From: Kribbella jiaozuonensis
GTDB taxonomy: Bacteria > Actinomycetota > Actinomycetes > Propionibacteriales > Kribbellaceae
Length of the DNA: 64,000 bases
Assembly: GCF_005233875.1 (NCBI RefSeq)
Contig: NZ_SZPZ01000002.1
Span: 1,178,001-1,242,000 of the forward strand
Reading direction: 5' to 3'
The notes under the pieces are model-generated. The model was not told the origin of the DNA. It ran no database searches and was given only the letters and a program-made list of their open reading frames with translations. Shown here piece after piece: positions 42,807 to 50,729 of the stretch; within the stretch, counting starts at the first letter, position 1; each line of letters begins with the position of its first letter. Position numbers and translations under genes: made by a program.

Positions 42807-43652
42807 CTACTTCTTGTTGCGGTAGAGGACCATGGTGATGGGACCGAAGACCGCGACGAGAAGTACGGACGAGACGAGCACCCAGCCGATTTCCCCGGCA
42901 GGCACCGAGCCGTCCATCAGGCCGCGTACCACGGTCGCCAGGTGGGTGATCGGGTTGACCTCGACGACCGCCTGCATCCACCCGGGCATCGTCTTCGGGT
43001 CCACGAAGATGTTGCTCACGAACGTCAGCGGGAACATCACCATCATGCTGACCCCCGCCACCGAGTTCGGCGTGCGCAGGATCAGGCTGAGCATCGTCCA
43101 CAGCCACGACAGGCAGAACGAGAACACCAGCAGCAGCACCACCGAGAGCACCACGCCGACGGCGCCACCCTCCGGCCGGAACCCTAGGACCAGTCCGAGC
43201 GTGATCACGATCGCCGACCCGATCGAGTAGCGCATCACATCGCCGAGCAGGGCGCCGACCAGCGGCGACGGTCGCCACACCGGAAGTGACCTGAACCTGT
43301 CGAACACGCCCTTCTGGATGTCGGTGTTCAGCGTTATGCCGGTGTTCATGGTGATCATGACGTTCGCCTGCACCAGGATCCCGGGCAGCAGGAACTGCAG
43401 GTACTCCTGAGTTGACCCGGCGAGCGCGCCACCGAACAGGTAGGTGAACATCAGTGTGAACATGATCGGGAACATGGTCACGTCGACGAGCTGCTCCGGG
43501 ACGTGTTTGATCTTCAGCAGAGCGCGCCAGCCGAATGTCAACGAGGTGCGCACCGGGCCGGGGCGAGACGGCCGCTCACCGGCCAACAGCACGCTGCGCA
43601 GCGCGTCCTCAGTGACCGGCGCCGACCCCTGCTCCGCGGACGTGGCGGTCAT
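42807..43652 (-). CDS. ABC-2 transporter permease (DrrB-like)
   Basis: This 281-residue permease has LLKIKHVPEQLVDVTMFPIM and FLLPGILVQANVMITMNTGI, then SLPVWRPSPLVGALLGDV, the pattern of DrrB daunorubicin-type exporters, with six membrane helices. It starts in ATGA overlap with the ATPase gene. Together they should form an exporter of a hydrophobic compound. Confidence 0.9.
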   Translation of the reverse strand: MTATSAEQGSAPVTEDALRSVLLAGERPSRPGPVRTSLTFGWRALLKIKHVPEQLVDVTMFPIMFTLMFTYLFGGALAGSTQEYLQFLLPGILVQANVMITMNTGITLNTDIQKGVFDRFRSLPVWRPSPLVGALLGDVMRYSIGSAIVITLGLVLGFRPEGGAVGVVLSVVLLLVFSFCLSWLWTMLSLILRTPNSVAGVSMMVMFPLTFVSNIFVDPKTMPGWMQAVVEVNPITHLATVVRGLMDGSVPAGEIGWVLVSSVLLVAVFGPITMVLYRNKK

Positions 43653-44614
43653 GCGGCATCCTCCTCGGGTGTCTCCTCGGCGGCGTGTCCGGTCAGGGTG
43701 AGGAACACCTCGTCCAGGCTCGGCTGACCGAGCGCGAACTCGGTGACGTCGATGCCGCTGCGGGACAGCTCGGCCAGGGAACGGGCGACCCGCTCGGGGT
43801 CGGAGATCCGCGCGGACAGCGCGGCCGGGTCGGCGGACGGTTCGGCCGGCACCTCGAGGACGCCGGCGAGGATCCGTTCGGCCTCGGCCCGCTGCTCGGG
43901 CGCACGTAGCCGTACGTGCAGCGAGCCGGCGCCGACCGATGCCTTGAGCTGGCCGCTCGTGCCCTCGGCGATGACCTTCCCGTGGTCGATCACCGCTATC
44001 CGGTCGGCCAGTTGGTCGGCCTCGTCGAGGTACTGCGTGGTCAGCAGCACGGTGGTGCCCTCGGCGACCATGCCCCTGACGATCTCCCAGACCTGGTTCC
44101 TGCTGCGCGGGTCGAGCCCGGTCGTGGGCTCGTCGAGGAAGATCAGTTCGGGGGTGACGACCAGGCTCGCCGCGATGTCGATGCGCCGGCGCATCCCGCC
44201 GGAGTACTTCTTCACCTGCCGGTCGGCCGCCTCGGCAAGACCGAACGCGTCGAGCAGGTCGGCCGCCCGCTCCCTGCCTCGGCGGCGTGAGTAGCCGAGC
44301 AGCCTGGCGAGCAGCAACAGGTTCTCCACCCCGGTGAGGTCTTCGTCGACCGACGCGAACTGCCCGGTAAGGCCCACCCTGCTCCGCACCGCCCGGGCGT
44401 CACGCACGACGTCGTAGCCGAGCACTAGCGCCTCTCCGGCGTCGGGGCGCAGGAGCGTGGCCAGCATGCGGATCGCGGTGGTCTTGCCCGCCCCGTTCGG
44501 ACCGAGCACGCCGTACACGCCCCCGGCGCTCACGGCCAGGTCCACACCGGCGACCGCGTGGGTCGTGCCGAAGCTCTTCTTCAACCCTCTCGTCTCGATC
44601 GCGAGCTTTCCCAT
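43649..44614 (-). CDS. ABC transporter ATP-binding protein (DrrA-like)
   Basis: This 321-residue ATPase has Walker A GPNGAGKTTAIRMLATLL, signature KYSGGMRRRIDIAASL, Walker B LIFLDEPTTGLDPRSRNQVW and the DrrA-type C-terminal tail (QPSLDEVFLTLTGHAAEE). It drives the DrrB-like permease. The first ten codons (MGKLAIETRG) and the upstream region are duplicated in front of the PadR gene (45327-45480). Palindromes at 44658-44679 are likely PadR operators. Confidence 0.92.
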   Translation of the reverse strand: MGKLAIETRGLKKSFGTTHAVAGVDLAVSAGGVYGVLGPNGAGKTTAIRMLATLLRPDAGEALVLGYDVVRDARAVRSRVGLTGQFASVDEDLTGVENLLLLARLLGYSRRRGRERAADLLDAFGLAEAADRQVKKYSGGMRRRIDIAASLVVTPELIFLDEPTTGLDPRSRNQVWEIVRGMVAEGTTVLLTTQYLDEADQLADRIAVIDHGKVIAEGTSGQLKASVGAGSLHVRLRAPEQRAEAERILAGVLEVPAEPSADPAALSARISDPERVARSLAELSRSGIDVTEFALGQPSLDEVFLTLTGHAAEETPEEDAA

Positions 44615-44657
44615 GGGTTCGATTCCTTCTCTCGGAGTTGCGAACGGATTGGTGAGC

Positions 44658-44679
44658 TAGTCAAGTTTGACTACTTGAC
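44658..44679. promoter_or_regulatory. Overlapping palindromes, probable PadR operator
   Basis: TAGTCAA-GT-TTGACTA (44658-44673) and GTCAAGT-N6-ACTTGAC (44660-44679) are perfect, overlapping inverted repeats 44-65 bp upstream of the ABC ATPase start. A weaker copy TAGTCAAGTTGATTA lies at 44704-44718, on the PadR stop codon. AT-rich dyads of this size just before a PadR-linked ABC operon fit a repressor site. Confidence 0.65.
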
Positions 44680-44715
44680 CAGAGCTGACAAGGACGAAAC
44701 GTCTAGTCAAGTTGA

Positions 44716-45309
44716 TTAGGCGCGCATCTTGAGGTGATCGGGGGCCGTTCGCCACGAACCCGGATCATCGGCCATGGTGTAGCCGCCCTCAGACAGTCGT
44801 TTGCTCAGGCTCTTCGCCCACTCCAGTTCGGTGCGTGCCTGTCCCGCCCACAGTTCGGCCTGATCGCGGACGTGCTCGGGGGCGTCCCTATTGGGGTGCT
44901 CCCGCCACTCGGCCTGCACTACGAGCTCCGCTTCCAGTCGCGCGACCCGCTCGTTAACCTGCGCGATGGCATCTGTCCTGGTCAGCATGGGCAACATGGC
45001 GATGGACGCGTTGAGCATGTCCGGGTCGTGGGTGCGCCGCAGACCGTCGCGGACCAGTTCGACCATCTCGTCACGTCCCCGAGCAGTCGCGCGGTACAGA
45101 ACGCGCTCCGGCCCGGAGTTGCCCGGCTCGGCGTGTTCGGTGAGGAGGCCATCAGCCGCCGCCTTCTTCAGCGCGTGATAAATCGAGCCGGGCTTGATCT
45201 TGGCCCAACTCTCCGCACCCCAGCTCTGCAGTTCGGACCGCACCTGGTAGCCATGCGCGCCGCCGGAGAGGTGCACGATACCGAGTACCAGGAGCTTCGT
45301 CGCCGACAT
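44716..45309 (-). CDS. PadR-family transcriptional regulator
   Basis: The protein has 197 residues from ATG 45309, seven bases after GGAGG. The winged helix is ATKLLVLGIVHLSGGAHGYQV... and IKPGSIYHALKKAAADGLL, with RVLYRATARGRDEMVELV; the C-terminal Vir-like region is helical (EWREHPNRD). PadR proteins repress efflux genes until a ligand binds. In frame, an earlier ATG at 45357 reads MGKLAIETRG, copied from the ABC ATPase gene, which looks like a duplication scar and not the true start. Confidence 0.9.
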   Translation of the reverse strand: MSATKLLVLGIVHLSGGAHGYQVRSELQSWGAESWAKIKPGSIYHALKKAAADGLLTEHAEPGNSGPERVLYRATARGRDEMVELVRDGLRRTHDPDMLNASIAMLPMLTRTDAIAQVNERVARLEAELVVQAEWREHPNRDAPEHVRDQAELWAGQARTELEWAKSLSKRLSEGGYTMADDPGSWRTAPDHLKMRA

Positions 45310-45325
45310 GCGCCCACCTCCGCTC

Positions 45326-45690
45326 GACCCTCTCGTCTCGATCGCGAGCTTTCCCATGGGTTCGATTCCTTCTCCCGTGTTGCGAACGGATCGGCTGAGG
45401 CTAGTCCAGTTTGACTACTTGGCCAAAGTACACGAGGAAGAAACGTCTAGTCAAGGTTGATTAGGCGCGCATCTTGAGGTGATCGGGGACCGTTCGCCAC
45501 GAACCCGGATCATCGGCCATGGTGTAGGCGCCCTCAGACAGTCACTTGTTAAGGCTCTTCGCCCACTCCAGTTCGGTGCGTGCCTGTCACGCCCACAGTT
45601 CGGCCTGATCGCGGACGTGCTCGGGGGTGTCCCGATTGGGGTGCTCCCGCCACTTGGCCTGCTCTACGAGCTCCGCTTGCGCGCCCGCCA
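45326..45690. repeat. Tandem partial duplication of the ABC/PadR intergenic region
   Basis: 45326-45690 aligns with 44580-44940: the first codons of the ATPase gene, the operator region, then the 3' part of padR. Operator copies TAGTCCAGTTTGACTA (45402-45417) and TAGTCAAGGTTGATTA (45448-45463) are slightly degraded. The copy places a second operator upstream of padR, which could make its control autoregulatory. Scattered mismatches show that the duplication is not recent. Confidence 0.75.
45463..45690 (-). pseudogene. padR 3' fragment from the duplication
   Basis: This matches the C-terminal ~75 codons of the intact PadR gene (ending KMRA then stop). The codon for Arg in SLSKRL has become TGA (SLNK-stop), and further changes follow. 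Homology ends at about 45690 (GAGCTCCGCTT). It cannot make a functional regulator. Confidence 0.75.
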
Positions 45691-45838
45691 GGGTGGTGTC
45701 AACTCCCACCAACACTAGGGTGCCCTCCTGGTCCGGGTGGTGTCAGCACCGACCTACAAACGGTGCTGGTGGAGACCTCCAAAGCCCAGGACGTATGGCT
45801 CGGGAGCTCTGCGTCGGACTGCGCTTTAGGATCGAACG

Positions 45839-46212
45839 GTGATCACAGGCCACAACATTGGTGCCCGGATCGTGTCCGAGTTTCCCGATGCGCGGGACTC
45901 CGTCGCGGAGGTCATCGAGATGTACGGGCAGGACGTCGTCGGCCCCGCGATGTTTTCCCGTATCGGTGGGCTTCTTTCACCCCGTGTTTCATCCGGCCAT
46001 CCAGTCCAACGACGTAGCCCGCATCGAGCAGTGCTATCGCTTCCTCGAAGAAACTCCTGGACAGCCCCGATCCCGATATCGTAGATGCGGCCGTCATCCG
46101 GGTAGTGCCATGGACTCTCGGGCCGGACTGGATCGACGCGACACGTAGATTCGGTGGCCCGTTGCTTCAGGCCGAAGTCGACCAAGGGCAGGAAGGACGG
46201 CGGGCTCGATAG
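45839..46212 (+). pseudogene. Frameshifted small gene, possibly immunity-like
   Basis: Three plausible coding segments occur in successive frames: GARIVSEFPDARDSVAEVIEM from GTG 45839, then GFFHPVFHPAIQSNDVARIE after ~45965, then KKLLDSPDPDIVDAAVIRVV after ~46048, ending at TAG 46212. Read together they give one ~120-residue protein with an acidic, helical C-terminus that resembles DUF7674-like or SUKH-type immunity proteins in texture only. Two separate indels are needed, so it is either decayed or mis-sequenced. Confidence 0.5.
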
Positions 46213-46330
46213 AGACGGCAACGTCGGCGCCCCGGGTGGCCGCCAGGCTCCAAGCTTGTCGCGGATCAGCAGGCGGATCACAGGGACTAGCGGGAGGCAG
46301 CGAACCGTCGTACCGGAAGGAGCCGAGTCC

Positions 46331-46839
46331 ATGAGTGATAGCGACGCGAGCTCGCACGAGGAGGCGGGTGCCGAGGTTCCGAAGGACCCTGAAGGCCCGG
46401 TCCTGGGGGAAGTTCAGCCAACGCCCGAAGACGAAGTGGCTCAAGCAGTGATGCAGTGGCTCACCGAGAATCCCGACACCAACGCGGGCAGTGTTCGCAT
46501 TCTCGATCACCACAAGACAGTCGTGGTCTATTGGAAAGGAGATCCGCCGACTGATCTGCAGCAAATCGTGGCGAGTCAGCAGTGCCGGTGAGCATCCGTA
46601 AGGCGATCTACAGCAGGGCCGAGCTTGTGGCCGCCGCCAGATCGCTGATGGATGCCAACAAGGGCGTCTTGACTTCGACGGGGCCGAACCATGACTTCTC
46701 CGGTGTGGGGATCACGCTCAGCTCCAAGGCGCCACAGACAGCGCTGGCAGCGGTACGGGCCCAATGCGCGGTACCGATCGAGTTCCGCGGGATTCTGGAC
46801 GTTACGTACGGCCGCCCATCGTCGCGGACCCTCGATTAG
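46331..46839 (+). pseudogene. Secreted-protease-prodomain-like small gene split by a 1-nt frameshift
   Basis: ORF 46331-46591 (86 aa, after GGAAGGAGCC) ends VYWKGDPPTDLQQIVASQQ-CR-stop. The overlapping frame from GTG 46582 continues VPVSIRKAIYSRAELVAAAR and ends at 46839. Joining them as ...QQ-VPVSIRKAIYS needs one base inserted at ~46582 and gives a continuous 169-residue protein. The fused sequence has a pattern seen in actinobacterial proteins related to streptogrisin-type prodomains (VV.YWKG....YS..EL). Either a real 1-bp deletion or a base error. Confidence 0.6.
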
Positions 46840-46976
46840 CGACGTCGAATCGGCAGGTCGCGCGTCTGCTCGGTGATTACCAAGTCAGCTCGCGTCTCAT
46901 GCCCGTCGGGCGCTTTCCGCTGAACAGGATCAACCGAACAGTTAGCCGCGGGTCTGCGCTCGACCGTGCGCCGCGC

Positions 46977-47014
46977 TGCGTCCGCTCAGGCGCAGGGGGC
47001 GCCGAGCGGACGCA
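46977..47014. other. Long perfect stem-loop in a gene-free stretch
   Basis: TGCGTCCGCTC (46977-46987) pairs with GAGCGGACGCA (47004-47014); inside, GGCGC (46989-46993) pairs with GCGCC (46999-47003). The result is a 16-bp stem with one bulged A and a five-base loop. There is no T-run. It could end transcription of the convergent genes on either side, or be a structured RNA. The rest of 46840-47128 holds no gene I can support. Confidence 0.55.
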
Positions 47015-47128
47015 ACTTCGGGGCGGAAACGCCGCCCGACTCAGTGAGGTGGATCGGGCAGCGCTCCCGGTGGAGCGGCGGAACGGACGCGGGGTGCAGG
47101 GGACTTGAGGAGAACGACGGATGTCCCC

Positions 47129-47461
47129 TCAGCACGTCCGCTCCGCCGGCATGGTGGCGATCAGGACCTCGTGGGTGCAGCGGCGGAGGTGGTCTCTGAT
47201 CTTCAGTGGGTGCCCGATTGCGGCGAGGTGGTGCAGCGTTGGAACGACGAGCGGCTGCCCGTCGGACTCCAGAAGCGATTCGAGAAGGTCGAAGGCCGCG
47301 CTGGGCGGCCCGGGCTCTTCGACGTACACCTTGGTGATCTGTAGCCTGTGCTCGGTCGCGAAGGCCTTCAGCTGTCGACGGATCGCAAGGAGCTCGCCGG
47401 TATTGCGCACGAAGGACATGGAGACGAACCCGAGGGCTGGCGTAGCCGGCACGTGCACCAC
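47129..47461 (-). CDS. Resolvase-like small protein without catalytic serine (110 aa)
   Basis: GTG start at 47461. The pattern LGFVSMSFVRNTGELLAIRR, ITKVYVEEPGPPSAAFDLL, LVVPTLHHLAAIGHPLKIR matches the N-terminal fold of serine recombinases (YIRVS.., E..S..... ..L...., DRL.R). The catalytic Ser position is not preserved and no DNA-binding C-terminus is present. It is a paralogue of the next gene (47485-47829). Probably a regulatory or orphaned fold, not an active recombinase. Confidence 0.6.
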   Translation of the reverse strand: MVHVPATPALGFVSMSFVRNTGELLAIRRQLKAFATEHRLQITKVYVEEPGPPSAAFDLLESLLESDGQPLVVPTLHHLAAIGHPLKIRDHLRRCTHEVLIATMPAERTC

Positions 47462-47484
47462 TCGTTCCTTACGGGTCGAGGTGT

Positions 47485-47829
47485 CTAGTCGGCGACCACG
47501 ATCGTGATGCCGTTGGACTCAAGTCGCTGTCGTACGGACGACGGGTCGCCGGCCACCTCGAGGTGCTGCAGGTGAGGCGTGATGATCATTCGCTGCACTT
47601 CCTGCATCACGACCGCGAGTAGATCGTGGAAGGCCTCGGGCGATGTCTCGATCTCCTCGACGTGAATCGCCACAAGCTCCGCACCGTGGGCCTGAGCGGC
47701 GTCGACAATCAGCTTCCGAGCGTTAGCCAACTCGATCTCTGCCATAAGGAAGTGCTTCCGGATGTAGCCGTACGCCCGCATGGCGTCGCCCCGCTCGTAG
47801 TGATTCGTACCTGGACGAGTGCTAGTCAT
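47485..47829 (-). CDS. Resolvase-like small protein without catalytic serine (114 aa)
   Basis: ATG start at 47829; MRAYGYIRKHFL from 47781 is an alternative. RAYGYIRKHFLMAEIELANA shows the recombinase YGYIR strand but with KHF where V-S is expected, so the nucleophile is missing. VAIHVEEIETSPEAFHDLLA and MIITPHLQHLEVAGDPSSVR follow, and the protein ends with ITIVVAD. It is a paralogue of the gene at 47129-47461 and probably co-transcribed with it (23-bp gap) and with the 32-aa membrane peptide upstream. Confidence 0.65.
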   Translation of the reverse strand: MTSTRPGTNHYERGDAMRAYGYIRKHFLMAEIELANARKLIVDAAQAHGAELVAIHVEEIETSPEAFHDLLAVVMQEVQRMIITPHLQHLEVAGDPSSVRQRLESNGITIVVAD

Positions 47830-47845
47830 CTGTCTGACCGCCGTG

Positions 47846-47944
47846 TCATTCGTTGCGGCCGGACAGGTCTCGCACCAGGTCCGTGATCATTGCGACAGTC
47901 AGGCCCGCAGTCAGGCAGATCACGATGAACAGTGGCGTCGTCAT
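47846..47944 (-). CDS. 32-residue single-span membrane peptide
   Basis: ATG at 47944 preceded by AAGGACGCCCAC. The product MTTPLFIVICLTAGLTVAMI then TDLVRDLSGRNE is a short N-terminal hydrophobic helix with a charged tail. It stops 16 bp before the resolvase-like gene on the same strand, so the three genes look like one operon divergent from the XRE gene. Too short for coding statistics; ribosome site and helix are the evidence. Confidence 0.55.
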   Translation of the reverse strand: MTTPLFIVICLTAGLTVAMITDLVRDLSGRNE

Positions 47945-48036
47945 GTGGGCGTCCTTATCGTTGTTGTAACGCTCTGTATCCACACCATGGCGCTGCGAGG
48001 GTGGTCACCACTACAGGCAGTGCTCATCGAGCCGAC

Positions 48037-48055
48037 CTATCGGCGGGGCCGATAG
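48037..48055. promoter_or_regulatory. Palindrome CTATCGGC-GGG-GCCGATAG before the XRE gene
   Basis: This perfect inverted repeat has 8-bp arms and a 3-bp spacer, 58 bp before the XRE start and about 90 bp from the divergent membrane-peptide start. Its form and place fit an operator of the XRE-TPR regulator acting on itself and on the divergent operon. Other uses, such as a hairpin in the leader RNA, are possible. Confidence 0.5.
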
Positions 48056-48112
48056 ACGCGCCGGATGCGCTCGGGCTAACTTCACAGAGCCGCCTAGGGA
48101 CAAGGAGTGACG

Positions 48113-49498
48113 ATGACGGCAACGCATCCGGTGCTCAAGTCCTCCTGGTGGGATCAGCCGGAGATGCGTCCTGTCCTGGCGTCACGTGACGTCGCAGGCA
48201 TCTTCCGCTGGCTGCAGCGGCACGGCTGGAGTCAGACGCAGATCGGTGCCCGCACGTGTCAGTCCCAGGGCGAGGTCTCGGAGATCCTCAACGGCCGCCA
48301 CGTCAAGGCTTACGACGTCCTTGAACGCATCGCCGACGCATTCGAGATTCCCCGCGGACGGATGGGGCTCGCATACAGCTCATCTGGTCGTGGAGAGAGC
48401 GCTGAATCGCGCGAACTGACCGGTGACGATCGCAGGAACTTCGCCGGTGCGGTGGCGAGCGTGGCGTTCGGTTCGGTCAATGAGCAGGCTCGAAAATGGC
48501 TGCCCGACGTACCCAGCAGCGTGGCTTCTGTGCCGTCGGCGATTTCCGAGACCGACGTGGAACAAGTCGTGTCGATGACCGCCGAGTTCCGGAAACTCGA
48601 TCAACGCTACGGCGGCGGAGCAGCGGTCGACGCTGCCCGTGGTTTCTACGGCTACGCGCGGCGGATGATCCACTCCACCGCCGATCAGCGCACACACCGG
48701 GACCTCAAGGTCTCCCTGGCCGACTTCAGCAGCATGTTGGGCTGGTCGTTCCACGACATTGGCGATCAAGCCGCAGCTCGACGCTTCTTGATGAATGCAC
48801 TCGTGCTCGCGAAGGACGCCGACGAGCCCTCGCTGGCAGCATCGATCCTGTACCGCCTCGGCCGGGTAAGCATGCAGGAAGCCCAGCCTGTGGAGGCCTT
48901 GAAGATGCTTCAACTTGGCCAGCTCGCGGCACAGGACGCCGGCGATCCAGCCGAGGTCGCGAGACTCCACGCCAACGAAGCCCTGGCCTATGCGATGCTC
49001 GGCAAGCACGATCATGTAGTCGATGCTCTCGCTCGTGCAGAACACGAGATGGGCCGCGCTGACAAGCGCCGAGTATCCCCATGGACCACGCTGTACTTAA
49101 CTCCTGGGGACTACTCCGGGCATCAGGCACTGGTGTACAACTCCCTGTCGGGCTACGCGAAAGATGGTGCACGGGCCCGTGAGCACGCCGTACGCGCGGT
49201 CGCATTCGCACAGCAAGCAATCACCGAATCTGGGCCCGAAAGATCGCGCCGAAGCCGGACCTTCGATCGGATCATCTTGTCGACGAACCTCCTGCGTACG
49301 AACGAGCTGGACGCCGGCATCGACGTCGCTCGTGACGTGATCAATGAAGCGCAGCATCTCCGCAGCGGCCGCGGTATGAGCCGCCTCGCCGAGATCGGCA
49401 CCGCAGCCTCACAGCACACCGACAATTCGGAAGCTGTGGACCTGGTACACCAGCTCGAATCCGTCCGCACAACCGCGCCGAAGGCACTTACCGCATGA
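48113..49498 (+). CDS. XRE-family regulator with TPR-like C-terminal domain
   Basis: The protein has 461 residues from ATG 48113, six bases after AAGGAG; GTG 48107 is an alternative. HTH at ~28-75: WLQRHGWSQTQIGARTCQSQ with GEVSEILNGRHVKAYDVLERIADAFEI. The remaining ~350 residues are helical repeats (LADFSSMLGWSFHDIGDQAAA, ILYRLGRVSMQEAQPVEALK, LHANEALAYAMLGKHDHVV) of the TPR type used for peptide or protein sensing in actinobacteria. It is coupled by 4 nt to a phosphotransferase. A relic of this gene pair lies at 38795-38960. Confidence 0.88.
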   Translation: MTATHPVLKSSWWDQPEMRPVLASRDVAGIFRWLQRHGWSQTQIGARTCQSQGEVSEILNGRHVKAYDVLERIADAFEIPRGRMGLAYSSSGRGESAESRELTGDDRRNFAGAVASVAFGSVNEQARKWLPDVPSSVASVPSAISETDVEQVVSMTAEFRKLDQRYGGGAAVDAARGFYGYARRMIHSTADQRTHRDLKVSLADFSSMLGWSFHDIGDQAAARRFLMNALVLAKDADEPSLAASILYRLGRVSMQEAQPVEALKMLQLGQLAAQDAGDPAEVARLHANEALAYAMLGKHDHVVDALARAEHEMGRADKRRVSPWTTLYLTPGDYSGHQALVYNSLSGYAKDGARAREHAVRAVAFAQQAITESGPERSRRSRTFDRIILSTNLLRTNELDAGIDVARDVINEAQHLRSGRGMSRLAEIGTAASQHTDNSEAVDLVHQLESVRTTAPKALTA

Positions 49499-50385
49499 CC
49501 AACCTGTCCCCAGAGCTCGACCAGCGGCTCAAACACGCTCTCAAGGGCATTTGCCAAGAAGCCGGCCTACTCCCGGACGAAGCCGAACTCATCAAGTACA
49601 CGAACAACGCCGTCTACCGCCTTCCCAGCCAAGGTGTTGTCGTCAGATTCGGAGCCGGCGACCTCGCCAGCCAGCGCGCCGACCACGTCGCCCGAATCGC
49701 CACCTGGCTGGAACGCCACGACGCACCCGCTTCAAGGCTCGCGCCTGGTCTGACCCAGCCCGTCCTGTTCGAGAATTACTCAGCCACGATCTGGAAGCTC
49801 CTCGAAAGCAGCAACCCAGCATGGACCGGAGCCGAGCTGGCTGCTCCACTACTCGGCTGGCACAAGCTCGAACCGATGCCCAGCCTCAAACCCTGGGACC
49901 CCTTCAGCAGCGCCCGCAGCCGTCTCGCCATGGCCGACGGCCTCACCGCCGACGACCACGCCTGGCTCACCGAGCAGTGGGCCAACATCGAAGCCGACTA
50001 CCGGGCCCTCATGCCGGACCTCCAGATGGGCCTACTCCACGGCGACGCCTACATCGGCAACCTTCTACGTGAACCCACCGGCCGCTTCGTCCTCTGCGAC
50101 TTTGACGGCACGAGCATCGGCCCTCTCGCCTACGACCTGGTTGTCGCCGCTGTCAGCGCTCTACGCTTCGGCGCGAGCCAAGACCACGAAGCCCTAGCCG
50201 CCAGCTACGGCTTAGACGTCACCACCCTGACCGCCTGGCCAACCCTTAGCCGCATCCGAGAACTGGTCCTCGTCACTAGCGTCATAACCGACCTCCGCAA
50301 CCGCCCCGACATCGCCAAGATTCACGCGCATCGGCTGGCCACTCTCAGATCGGGCGCAAACGAACTGTGGCACCGCTACAAGTAG
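49495..50385 (+). CDS. Phosphotransferase (APH/choline-kinase fold)
   Basis: The protein has 296 residues from ATG 49495 in ATGA overlap with the XRE gene. It has the Brenner motif LLHGDAYIGNLL (H182, D184, N189) and the DFD metal motif VLCDFDGTSIGPLAYDLV (~202-204). It probably phosphorylates a small molecule; APH-like folds next to XRE-TPR regulators recur in actinobacteria but the substrate is unknown. Do not read it as a proven resistance gene. Confidence 0.85.
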   Translation: MTNLSPELDQRLKHALKGICQEAGLLPDEAELIKYTNNAVYRLPSQGVVVRFGAGDLASQRADHVARIATWLERHDAPASRLAPGLTQPVLFENYSATIWKLLESSNPAWTGAELAAPLLGWHKLEPMPSLKPWDPFSSARSRLAMADGLTADDHAWLTEQWANIEADYRALMPDLQMGLLHGDAYIGNLLREPTGRFVLCDFDGTSIGPLAYDLVVAAVSALRFGASQDHEALAASYGLDVTTLTAWPTLSRIRELVLVTSVITDLRNRPDIAKIHAHRLATLRSGANELWHRYK

Positions 50386-50729
50386 TCGTGAGCGCGCCGG
50401 TCTAGAAGGGGTCACGGCTGGTCCACCCGCATCGCTGTCCGTTGCCCTCGACATCGACGACGGTGTAGTCGAACGTCGTCCCGAGTCAGGAGGGTGCTCC
50501 ATTGCTCGTCGCCTACCTTCCTCCGACGTTCGTGCCGTCACGCCGGTCGGCGCGTGTGCGTGCTGCGCCGTAGACGTGTCGGGCAACCTTAAGTGCGCCG
50601 CTAGCGGTTCGGCAGTTGCATCCGAACATGAGCGCGTCGCCAGGGCCTAGCCGGCGTTAATGCATCGCGCTTGGTGAGCATTCAGCCGCATCACCAAGCG
50701 CACGTCAGACCGAAATCGGTGCTCGCTGT
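50386..50729. other. Gene-free stretch
   Basis: 344 bp between the phosphotransferase and the zinc-ribbon gene. I see no ORF with a ribosome site or family likeness, and no clear repeat or terminator. Confidence 0.5.

Noticed and set aside
49495..50385. Antibiotic-resistance aminoglycoside kinase call
   Set aside because: The fold matches APH-like kinases, but many act on other metabolites and nothing in the sequence shows an aminoglycoside substrate.
50212..50586. 124-aa minus-strand ORF over the phosphotransferase 3' end
   Set aside because: It overlaps a well-supported gene and has no motif or ribosome site.
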